Part shown: positions 25,541-34,599 of the stretch, piece by piece
How positions within the stretch are numbered: position 1 is the stretch's first letter
Layout of the letters: the number at the start of each line of letters is the position of its first letter
Source of the DNA: Dallia pectoralis
Lineage: Eukaryota > Chordata > Actinopteri > Esociformes > Umbridae
Reading direction: 5' to 3'
DNA: 64,000 nt
Assembly: GCA_029465975.1 (NCBI GenBank)
Contig: CM055747.1
Location: 16,892,783-16,956,782, forward strand
Position numbers and translations under genes: made by a program
The notes under the pieces: generated by a model
Told to the model about the DNA's origin: nothing
What the model saw: only the letters and a program-made list of their open reading frames with translations
Databases searched by the model: none

Positions 25541-25862
25541 TCAGGTTGCATCCAGGCTTTTTGGCTCTGCAGATGAATGTTCCCTAGTGAACCCTGAGCA
25601 GCAGACAGACTTCTCGCCTGCTTGCCCACAGCACACACGCATAGCTCTGATCACGTCATCGCACCTGCTCTCTATGTACTTGTTGGCTGGAAGGAAAATG
25701 CACTGGTTTAGTGTTATACATGACACGTTGTGCAATACACCAAAACGCGTGTTTACATAAAAATGTGGATAATTAAGATCCATAAGGCGATGAGAAAATA
25801 TAACCTTGTAAACACTTCTGAATTGCGCATGCTTGCTTCTGGCAAGGATCTTTCTGTGGCAT
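25541..25862 (-). CDS. cmc4: CMC4, twin CX9C mitochondrial protein (two coding exons)
   Basis: Minus-strand exons 25862-25805 (58 nt) and 25686-25541 (146 nt) join in phase to a 67-residue protein starting MPQKDPCQKQACAIQKCLQ and continuing ANKYIESRCDDVI. The twin CX9C signature is intact: C7/C17 and C28/C38. Such proteins are imported and oxidised in the mitochondrial intermembrane space by the MIA40 pathway (family knowledge). Length is nearly that of human CMC4 (68). The acceptor is a good TTTTCCTTCCAG. The donor is the weak G|GTTATA, but the phase and the residue at the join support it. The gene is head to head with BRCC3, as in mammals, where CMC4 shares its locus with MTCP1; no MTCP1-like exon is seen. 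Confidence 0.93.
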
Positions 25863-26610
25863 TTCACCAGCCTATTAAAACACGGACATATTTGATTACA
25901 TTGATATTCAGCACAAACTTAATACCAGTATTACTAGTTTGTTTGGCCAAAGATATTAAAAAGCGCTAAACCCGATGTTATACCTGTTAATTCTTGAACA
26001 ACTCGGATGTCTCGGGATACCTTGTGCTTCGTTAAACGTCGTCCGCGACAGGATGTTCTGTCCTAGGGCTTAATTCATTAAACCGTATATATTAAGAACT
26101 AATATATGCGTGCCATTTGAGCTTAGTTAATTTATGCATAACTCATTTATTGGCTGGCTGATCCCTCGAGATGACGCGGTTGAGGTTGTTATCACGTTAC
26201 CTAACCGGTTGTCGGCTTGTTTATGTTCCAACACTTTCGCGGTGTCCTGTTGTTTCTTACAAATGTGCACATTAATTTACTGTATAGCCATTCATCGATT
26301 GCGAAAGACGCCGACTGGCTCGAAATGCTAACCGATGGTCATTTGAAAATCCCACACAGGTGACTATAATAATAAAACCTGTTTGCATCACCGGTGGCGT
26401 TCTCTAACCAGCTCTATGGACCTCAAAGCACTGTCAGCCCCTTGCAACATCGGATTGTTATTAGTGTAACACAGGTCTCGATATTGTAGAAGCAGCCAAG
26501 CCAGTAATCTTGCTATAGATTGAGGAATTGTCTTGATTTTAACTTGTAATACCTAACCAGACAATTCATTTTTGTAAGTAGCCAGCCATTTAGCTAGTTA
26601 TATAGTTGAC
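25863..26610. promoter_or_regulatory. CMC4/BRCC3 shared bidirectional promoter interval
   Basis: The two divergent start codons are 748 bp apart, so 5' UTRs and promoters must share this interval. CpG-containing segments near 26000-26060 and 26170-26320 are candidate core regions. No TATA box is evident. The exact start sites are not determinable. Confidence 0.6.
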
Positions 26611-29395
26611 ATGGCGGTGAGTGCGGTTCACCTCGAATCAGATGCCTTTCTGGTTTGCATGAATCATGCATTAAGTACCGAGAAGGAGGAAGTTATGGGA
26701 CTGTGCATCGGGGAGGTAACATGTTCCTAGTTAGGTTCTTTTCTACCATTCTGTCTAGAATGTATAACTTCGGCTAAAGTAGGCTATATAGGCATATCCA
26801 ACTATCTGTTTTCTAAATGACCAATTGATTCACCTATAGGTTGACACCAATCGCATCGTCCACATACATTCTGTCATTATACTCCGACGTTCAGACAAGA
26901 GGAAGGATCGGGTTGAAATCTCTCCTGAGCAGCTATCTTCAGCGGCTACCGAAGCCGAGATATCCTTTTTTAAGCTTGTCACGTTAACTCAAGACAGTCA
27001 TGCAGTAGACCAATAGAGTTTAACTAATGCCATTATAACAGAGTTGTCATTGGGTTCATTAGAACACTGCAATATAAATTTAACAGTGGACTTCCTTATT
27101 AAGAACTACAGGTTGGCAGAAATGACTGGACGGCCAATGCGTGTGGTTGGTTGGTACCACTCTCATCCCCATATCACTGTTTGGCCATCGCATGTGGGTA
27201 AGAATGTGGTCCAGACTATCCTTTTGCTATCAATTCCACAATGTTTGTTTTCGCTGTCATTAAAACACGGTTTCAGTTGGTGTTATTCATGTGCTACTAC
27301 AGATGTTCGGACCCAGGCCATGTACCAAATGATGGACCAGGGGTTTGTTGGGCTAATATTCTCCTGCTTTATTGAGGATAAAAACACCAAAGTACGGTTA
27401 AAATATGAGTATACAAGTGTACAGTGTATAATTTTGGTTTTCAAAGGTTTGTTGAACGAATTGAGTTATTCTTTTTTTTTTTTAGACTGGTCGTGTTCTC
27501 TACACCTGCTTCCAGTCTGTACAAGCCCAAAAAGGCTCCGAGTAAGTGGTCTCTTGTTTTAAAATGCATTCATATTAATATCATTCAGATTTGTGTTGCC
27601 ATGTATATTAATGACTTTAAATGTACTACGAACCACAAAGTAAACAATTATTCAGTTCTTAATAATATCGGCACATAGCAAATCTTTTTCCTGATATGTG
27701 TCAAAAGGTATGAGAGAATTGAGATTTCGATTCATGTGGTTCCACACGAGGCCATTGGGAAAGTGTGCCTTGAATCAGCAGTGGAACTTCCCAGGATTCT
27801 TTGTCAAGAAGAGCAGGACACATACAGAAAGATTCACAGGCAAGAAACCTTGGAGGGTGTTGTTCATTTTCTTTACGTGAGGTTACATGACACTGTGTAC
27901 TGGTAACTTGTTTTCCCAAAACAGTGTGAATCATTTTTTAAAAGCCTTTGGTACATTTTGCTTCTGTAGCACCTCTAACCTGAATTAGGTTGATATATAT
28001 ATATATATATATATTACCTAGGCTCTGAGCAGTAAATGACAAGACTCTTAAGGAGACTTCACTTATTCTTTGAAACATAAGAGCTGGCAGGTGTATTACA
28101 CAATCACTATGCAACACATTATTCACAGAATGATTTGATCTTGTATTAACTAAATTCCCCAAAACAAAATGGATCTCTTTCATAAAAATGTTTGGAAAAA
28201 ATAAATTGTCCTTAGAAAAATAAAAAGTCACTGTAGTAAACTAAAAACACATTCAAGTGTTTCTTATCTGGAATCCATGGAATCTGAGATCTGGATAGAA
28301 ATCCGTTCAGTCACTCTGCAGAAGAGAATCCGATCCAGTCGGCCACACTATGTCCAAATGTTCCTTTAGCAGAACGTCACTCACTGGGTATGGCTCGCCA
28401 TCGAAGTCGGTATGGTTTGGAACCAAACTAAATCCAGGATTAAATAAACAATTGGAGGTTTCTGCAGGAATACACGGTTGAGAAACAACAGAACAGCGTC
28501 TTCCACAATGCAGTCCTCAAGTTACTAGTAAAAGGTGATCCTGGTTAGAATTGACTAGATATCTTATTCTTTTCAATATTTTTCCCGTCACATGAACTAG
28601 TACTATTCTTAATGCGACTGTCTTACACTTCCATTCGGTGGATACGTTAAGATGTTGTCGAAATTAATGTGTCCATTTCAAATGTAAACTTTCTAAGCTT
28701 GCTACTTACAACTGCCCTCTTGGCCACCATAATCATGCTGTTTTTCAAGTAGCTGTTTAGTAGGAATACTGGAACAGAATATTTAAATTACATGTTGAAC
28801 ACAGTTCACTGTTTAATGTTTCCCTTTCCTAATTGTGAGACATCTAGTTGTCCGTACAATCTCGTCATGGAGCAACCAATCCCGACATGGTCATGAAAGT
28901 TCAGGATTGTGAATGGTCTTCCCCCTAGACATTGAGGCAAAACCGCATGGCCAGTTTGGAAAATGCATGATCATAAGCACAGATCAGTCAGATCTGTGCA
29001 TATGAGCTTTCGCTCCCTGCAATGACGACCTTTGTTAGCATTCATTTGATTCAATGTTCTTCACAGAATCATTTTATTTTATTAATTTGCAGCCTAACAC
29101 ACCTGGATCCGATTACGAAAATACACAACGGCTCAGGTTAGTGTTGGTGTATGTCTTCACATTGAATTCTTTGTGTATTAATATCGCAGACAGTGAATCT
29201 TTGTCATCGCTATGTTCTCCCAACCTGTTGTTTGATGGTGTTTCAGTGTTCACCAAGAACCTGTGCAGTCAGATGTCTGCAGTTAGCGGCCCCCTGCTGC
29301 AGTGGCTGGAGGACCGCCTGGAGCAAAATAAGCAGAGTATCATTGAGCTGCAGTTGGAGAAAGAGAGACTTACACAGGAGCTGGCAACCATGTGA
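26611..29395 (+). CDS. brcc3: BRCC36 Lys63-specific deubiquitinase (eight coding exons)
   Basis: Coding exons: 26611-26715, 26840-26959, 27110-27197, 27303-27391, 27486-27541, 27708-27839, 29093-29136 and 29247-29395. Joined they encode 260 residues in phase. The product is the JAMM/MPN+ metalloprotease of the BRCA1-A and BRISC complexes, which cleaves Lys63-linked ubiquitin (established). The zinc site is intact: HSHPH with H92, H94 and D105 (H-x-H-x10-D) and catalytic Glu at about 27 (STEKEEVMG). The C-terminal coiled-coil region (LLQWLEDRLEQNKQSIIELQ) pairs with Abraxas-type partners. Compared with the long human isoform it lacks the segment between CIGE and VD, as I recall for other fish. 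Intron 2 is AT-AC and intron 6 is GC-AG; the rest are GT-AG. Confidence 0.95.
26960..27109 (+). other. U12-type AT-AC intron (BRCC3 intron 2)
   Basis: The intron starts ATATCCTTTTT directly after GCC GAG and ends GAACTAC before AGG TTG GCA. ATATCCTT is the exact minor-spliceosome 5' signal. A branch-site-like TTCCTTATT (27092-27100) lies about 11 nt from the AC end, the expected spacing. No GT-AG alternative keeps the conserved reading EAE|RLAEMTGRP. Confidence 0.9.
27991..28013. repeat. (TA)n microsatellite
   Basis: About eleven TA dinucleotides in BRCC3 intron 6. Confidence 0.9.
28308..28464 (-). CDS. exon-like segment antisense within BRCC3 intron 6
   Basis: On the minus strand an acceptor-like GTATTCCTGCAG precedes an open segment of about 50 codons: TSNCLFNPGFSLVPNHTDFD, then GEPYPVSDVLLKEHLDIVWP, ending DSLLQSD with TGA. 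The composition looks like a real protein terminus. I do not recognise the family and cannot find a partner exon. A nested gene, an old retrocopy fragment or a transposon remnant are all possible. A second frame across the same DNA is also fairly open, which weakens the call. Confidence 0.25.
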
Positions 29396-30589
29396 GAAGC
29401 ACAGGGGAAGAAAAATTATCATGGGCCATAGACCTTCTCACATTTGGGCTAATGGAAACTCCTTTTGACTAATTCTGTTGTGGACCTGGAATTGAAACCA
29501 ACATTGAATAAGTTTTTTCCCTTTGAACACTTTTGCTTTCCAATATTGCTGACACACTTAATATGGATTTTGTTTCTTGTACTGTTGTGTTCTGTGTATT
29601 ATTAAACACTATACTGAAGTTACAAAAACATTTTTTTCTACATTCTTCTCCTGTGCTCACAATGGATTGTCGTCATGAGAAAATGTGAAAAAAAATGTGA
29701 AAAGTGAACTGAAGAATTTAAAATGTGATGAAATACAATATATTGTGTACATTTGCTTTAAGTTGTTTTGATCTGCAATAAGTAGTGTATACTACTATTC
29801 ACTTTCAAATGGAAGGAAATCTCTTCAGATTAGCTCTACTACTTGACTTCTAAAATGCCAAAGGTCTGCAAGGCTGTAATTGCTGCATTTTGTGGATTAT
29901 TTGACTAAAGCAAAGTTTGAAAGACACAATTGTTATTTTAAGTGTAGAGTAAGTTTATCCAACAATTAATTATGTTTATTCTCTTTCATTAAATACCACC
30001 AATGTTTTCTTACATTCTATTTTCGCATTGTGATTATTGGCTTGTCAGGGTCTGAAGAGTCACAGATGGATTTGAGCTGCTCTGAATTCACTCACTTGAA
30101 ATACAGACGTGTTCTAAGACGAGTTAGACACCGAACACTTTGTCACGTCATATTGAACGAGACCTGTGTTGGGTCTTGTGTGCAACACCTGTCAGGCTCA
30201 GATTTTGGAAAATAGATGGAAACACCAACAATTTGATATATTTTGAGAGATTGCTCAGAGATATGTACGTTTTTTACAGCTGGCCAAGTTAGAAGTAACT
30301 AGTTTAATATGGCAATAATATGCAGGGTTCCACAGTGGTGATGTCCTGGGCGTTATCATAGTCACCTAATATCGCAATAAAAAGAAAAAAAGCTTTGTTA
30401 CCGCATTGTATTTGCTGGATTTCAGAGCAACACTACTTGAGATCAAACCCTGAGGAAATTAATGTTTCAATTGGACTGCTAATGTTGTTAATACTTTGAT
30501 TAATTTACTGCATCCTGAGACACACTTTATTAACAGGCCTGCATCATCCAACATAATGAATAATAGTACAAATACAACCTCTAAAGTGA
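29396..30589. other. BRCC3 3' UTR and downstream intergenic DNA
   Basis: The 3' UTR follows the TGA; ATTAAA at about 29601 could serve as a polyadenylation signal. Beyond it I see no gene before the LINE. Confidence 0.45.
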
Positions 30590-33500
30590 CGTGCAAGTTT
30601 ATTTATATAGCACAATTCATACATAGAAGCAATTCAATGTGCATTACAGAGGAAAATGATAAAATACATGCTTTTATCAGAATAAAAATAAATAAATAAA
30701 ATACATGCATTTTATAACAATCTGTAATGCTGAAGTGACGGCATATGCAACCTAAGGCTTCCCTGTGGGAGAACGCTGGGCAGAGCATCTACAAAATTAC
30801 CACCAGGGTCGCTACATTACCCCCACCAAACGGGAGAGCGTGTCCTCATGCTTCACTTGTCCAAAGTCCCTCACGGAGAGATGCCTCTCCGATGGCCTTC
30901 TGCCAATCCCACACCAATTTAGCGTCCGGCGGGGGGAATTGAACCAGTGCCTTTCTCTAGAATATATAGGTCTTTTTGCTCCGCTGGCCAAAGGTATACA
31001 TTACAGGTTTTCATTTATGCCATGCATAAGAATAAAAACAAATAAAAGCATAAAAAGATAATTAAAATAGACTTAACAGTGTGATAAAGTTTAAGTGCTC
31101 AGTCATATGCTTGCGAAAAGAGAAATGTTTTTAGCCTGGCTTTAAAAATTGATACATTTGGGGCACGTCTAAGATCTTCTGGTAATTTATTCCAGTTGCA
31201 TGCAGCGTAACTGCTGAATGCAGCTTCACCATGTTTAGTTTTGACTCTGGGCTCCACTAGCTGTCCTGAGTTCAGTGATCTGAGTGCCCTGCTTGGTTTA
31301 TAATCCTCAAAACATATTAGAAATGTATTCAGGGCCCAGTCCGTTCAGAGATTTATAGACTACTAGCAAAACTTTAAAATCTATTCTGTAACTAACTGGA
31401 AGCCAGTGCAAAGATTTAAGAACCGGCGTGATGTGTTCTGTTCTCTTAGTTTTTGTTAACATTCTAGCAGCAGCATTCTGAATGAGCTGCAGCTGTTTTA
31501 CAGTCTTTTCGGAAGTCCAGTTAAGAGCCCATTACAGTAGTCAACCCTACTGGAGATAAATGCATGGATAAGCCTCTCTTGGTCTTTTTTCGACACCAGA
31601 TCCTTGATTCTGGCTATATGTTTAAGATGATAGAACGCTGTTTTGGTGACCGTTTTGATATGACTGGTGAACGTAAGATCTGAGTCTATCATTACACCTA
31701 GATTACGCACTTGGTCCCTGGTTTTTAAGGCTCGAGAATCAAGTAATAATTTAATTTAATTGTAGACAATTTTGGTTCATCCAGTCATTGATGTGCTCTA
31801 TACATTGATACAGTGAGTCAATAGAGCTGCAGTCAGATGGTTCGAGAGCCAAATATGAGTATCATCTGCATAACTATGGTAGTTAATGTTGTTGTTCTGT
31901 AAAACTTTGCCCAGAGGTAGCATATAGAGATTTAACAGAAGTGGTCCGAGAATTGATCTCTGGGGAATTCCACATGTCATAGCCACCTTATTAGATTCAT
32001 AATTGCCTATGGTGACAAAATAACTCCGCCCATCTAAATAAGACCTGAACCAATTAAGGACTGTCCCGGAGAGTCCTACCCAATTTTCCAGCCTGTCCAG
32101 AAGTGTTATATGATCTATTGTGTCAAATGCAGCACTGAGATCTAATAGAACCAAAACTGTAATTTTACCCGAGTCAGTGTTCAGTCGTATATCATTTAAA
32201 ACTTTTATCAGAGCCGTTTCAGTACTATGGTGAGGTCGGAAGCCTGATTGGAATTTGTCTAAAAGACCGTTTGAGTTCACAAATTTGCTGAGTTGATTGA
32301 AGACCACCTTCTCAATAATTTTGACTATAAAAGGTAGATTTGATACTGGTCTATAGTTGTTCAAAACAGTTGCATCCAGTGTTCTCTTTTTTAATAGCGG
32401 TTTAATGGCAGCTGTTTTTAATGACGTTCTAGGGTTTTTGGGTCAATTCTATCAAATTGTGACATAGTTATTTCTTGGTGGTTGTATGTAGTGGCAATAC
32501 AGGGTCATTGTTTGACTTTGTAGTTTTGATGGTCTGCCTAATACTTTGGATTTTTTCACTGAAGAAACTAGCAAATTCATTACATTTTGCACTAGACAAA
32601 AGTTCAGGTGCTATCTGCTTTGGGGGGTTGGTGAGTTTGTCGACCATGGCAAACAGAGTGCGGGTATTGTTGATATTCTTGTTGATCATTCCTGATAAAT
32701 GTTGCTGTCTAGCCCTGCGTCACTCAAAGCTGAATTTATCAAGGTTTTGTTATAGATGTCATAGTGGATTTGAAGCTTAGTTTTTCTCCACTTACATTCA
32801 GATTTCTCTTTTAAGGTTGTTAACCATTATGGTACTTCTCCATGGAGGTTTCTGTTTTCTTTGAGTTCTCTTTACCCTTACCGATGCGACACGATTCATG
32901 ACATTCAATATTTTTTCATTAAACTTATCCAGGAGTTGGTCAACTGACTCTGCACTTATTGTTGGTGAAGCAGCTATAGCCTCCATAAGCTGAGCATTGG
33001 TTGTCTCATTAATGTACCTTTTTTTTTTTACCAGAAACTGAATTTACTTGAACATCTGGGGTAATCAATGCTTCAAAAAATACACATAAATGATCAGACA
33101 GGGCCAAGTCTTTAACCATGACAGAGGAAAGAGCGAGACCTCTAGAAATAACCAGATCTAGAGTGTGGCCTCGGGTGTGAGTACGCTCTTTCACATGTTG
33201 AGTGAGGTCAAAGGTGTCAAGTAGAGCAAAAAGTTCTTTGGCATTATTGTCAGTATCATTATCTATGTGGATGTTAAAGTCCCCTGTTACAATAAAGAAG
33301 TTGTAATCAACAGATATAACGGAGAGCACTGGAATGTATCTTTGAATAGCGCAGCAACGCCACCTCCTTTCTTACCAATTCGACATGTATTCATATAACC
33401 AAAATTATCGGGTGCTGTCTCGTTAAGCACAGTAGCGCTACTGACCTCATTTAACCAGGTTTCCGTGAGAAACATAAAATCTAAGTTGTAGGATATTATA

Positions 33501-33626
33501 ATGTCATTTACCAGTAATGATTTGTTGGCGAGAGATCAAATATTTAGTAAAGCCATCTTGATAGGTATTGCTGTTGGTTTGTTCTTGGATATGTCCATGT
33601 CGACTACATTTCGTTTACGTTTGCCA
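30590..33626 (-). mobile_element. 5'-truncated non-LTR retrotransposon (LINE), decayed
   Basis: On the minus strand the order is apurinic endonuclease, then reverse transcriptase, then a 3' tail. Endonuclease pieces: FMFLTETWLNEVSSATVLNE (about 33480), VTGDFNIHIDND (about 33280), TRGHTLDLVIS and LSDHLCVFF. Reverse-transcriptase pieces: NNYRPVSNLPFIVKIIEKVV, GFRPHHSTETALIKVLNDI, LLDLSAAFDTIDH and HSYADDTHIWLS (catalytic YADD near 31865), then LGVMIDSDLTF and RVDYCNGLLTGLP near 31500-31690. The 3' end has the AGTTTATTTATATAGCACA segment typical of fish LINE tails. Several frameshifts and stops show it is inactive. The layout fits the L2/jockey-like group, but the exact clade is not certain. It ends at 33626 exactly where the tRNA repeat sequence begins. 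Confidence 0.88.
30712..31008 (-). mobile_element. tRNA-derived SINE inserted in the LINE 3' part
   Basis: Read on the minus strand, GGCCAGCGGAGC resembles a Pol III A box and CTGGTTCAATTCCCC a B box, about 40 nt apart, at the 5' end of a roughly 290-bp GC-richer insert. Its composition differs sharply from the flanking AT-rich LINE tail. ATACATGC/AATAAA-rich sequence flanks it. The SINE family is not identified. Confidence 0.55.
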
Positions 33627-33887
33627 CCGTGTTGCCTGTATCTCTGGACATTGGTCATTGTTGGTCCCATATGGTCTAGCGGTTAGGATTCCTGGTTTTC
33701 ACCCAGGCGGCCCGGGTTCGACTCCCGGTATGGGAACTTGCATTTTTGAAGGCGCATTTAACAAATGCCAACGTCTCATATTGATCAAGATCTGGTACCT
33801 GCATTATATCATTATGCAAACATATATATTTTTTTACATTTTAAGTTTGAAAGTGCTTCAGTCTTAGTTTGAAAGTTGTCGAATACA
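33627..33887 (+). repeat. partial copy of the tRNA tandem unit
   Basis: From ACCGTGTTGCCTGTATCTC to GTCGAATACA this matches the tRNA-Glu end of the 1.16-kb tRNA units found at 48.9-52.6 kb. It starts at the LINE 5' truncation point and stops at the transposon-like terminus at 33892. Confidence 0.85.
33665..33736 (+). tRNA. tRNA-Glu (TTC)
   Basis: A 72-nt intact cloverleaf: acceptor TCCCATA/TATGGGA, anticodon arm CCTGG-TTTTCAC-CCAGG with anticodon TTC, and T arm CCGGG-TTCGACT-CCCGG. The A box (TGGTCTAGCGG) and B box (GGTTCGACTCC) are canonical. It is the cleanest of the four Glu copies in the window. Confidence 0.95.
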
Positions 33888-33891
33888 TTAT

Positions 33892-34439
33892 CCCTCACAC
33901 TACCCTCGGGTCCCGGCGACCCGAGCGTAGGATTCCCCCTCACTCCCGCCGTCCTCGGGTCAACGGCTGGGTTAGATGCCGAGGTGGCGAGTTCGAGCCT
34001 CGCCCGGGGCGGTGTTTTTTTTTGCCCTACCAGATAATTATTAACAGCGATGATAATAATAAACCGATAACAGTGAAACACGCGCACGTTGTTGTATTTC
34101 GGCCTCCTTCTTTTTGCAATACTCTGAGGGCTGTGAAAAGAGATCGAGGGTCACTCTGACCCGCTCGACTCGGGCTGTGTACGCGACGCGAGGACAACGG
34201 CGGGGTTAGATGCCGAGGTGGCGAGTTCGAGCCTCACCCTGAGCTGTGTTTTTTTTCACCCTCCCAGATAATTACTAGTAGCGATAATAATAATAAACCG
34301 ATTACAGTGAAACACGTGCACGTTGTTGTATTTCGGCCTCCTCCTTTTTGCAACACTCTGAGGGCTGTGAAAAGAGATCGAGTGTCACTCTGACCCGCTC
34401 GACTCGGGGTGTGTAGGCGATGCGAGGACAACACGAGGG
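33892..34439 (+). mobile_element. piggyBac-like MITE module, copy 1
   Basis: It begins CCCTCACACTACCCTCGGGTC and ends GCGAGGACAACACGAGGG, whose inverse is CCCTCGTGTTGTCCTCGC. It is flanked by TTAT on both sides (33888-33891, 34440-34443). CCCTC-type termini at TTAA-like sites fit non-autonomous piggyBac-like elements of fish. Inside are two diverged half-copies of about 250 bp, each with GATGCCGAGGTGGCGAGTTCGAGCCTC, a T run, TAATAATAAACCGAT.ACAGTGAAACACG and GACCCGCTCGACTCGG. No ORF is credible. A perfect hairpin CTCGGGTC-CCGGC-GACCCGAG lies near the left end. Confidence 0.65.
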
Positions 34440-34599
34440 TTATACAGCAATATGCATGGGCACAGTACGGGAGGTTCATTTTAGGGGGGCGTTTTAAAAT
34501 CCACACCCAAATTGGCACAGCACACAACCCTGGGAAGCAGTGTAATACAGACAAAGGAAATGTAAAGATGACTGTGTATTGTGAGTTCTTACAATTTGC

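Larger units (their letters stand above)
27840..29092 (+). other. GC-AG intron (BRCC3 intron 6)
   Basis: The conserved reading RKIH-S requires the exon to end CACAG at 27839, giving donor GCAAGA rather than GT. The acceptor is ATTTGCAG at 29092. GC donors with AG|GCAAG context are the recognised minor class of U2 introns. Confidence 0.85.

Noticed and set aside
24421..25862. MTCP1 gene beside CMC4
   Set aside because: No TCL1-family beta-barrel coding sequence is seen; only the CX9C protein is encoded.
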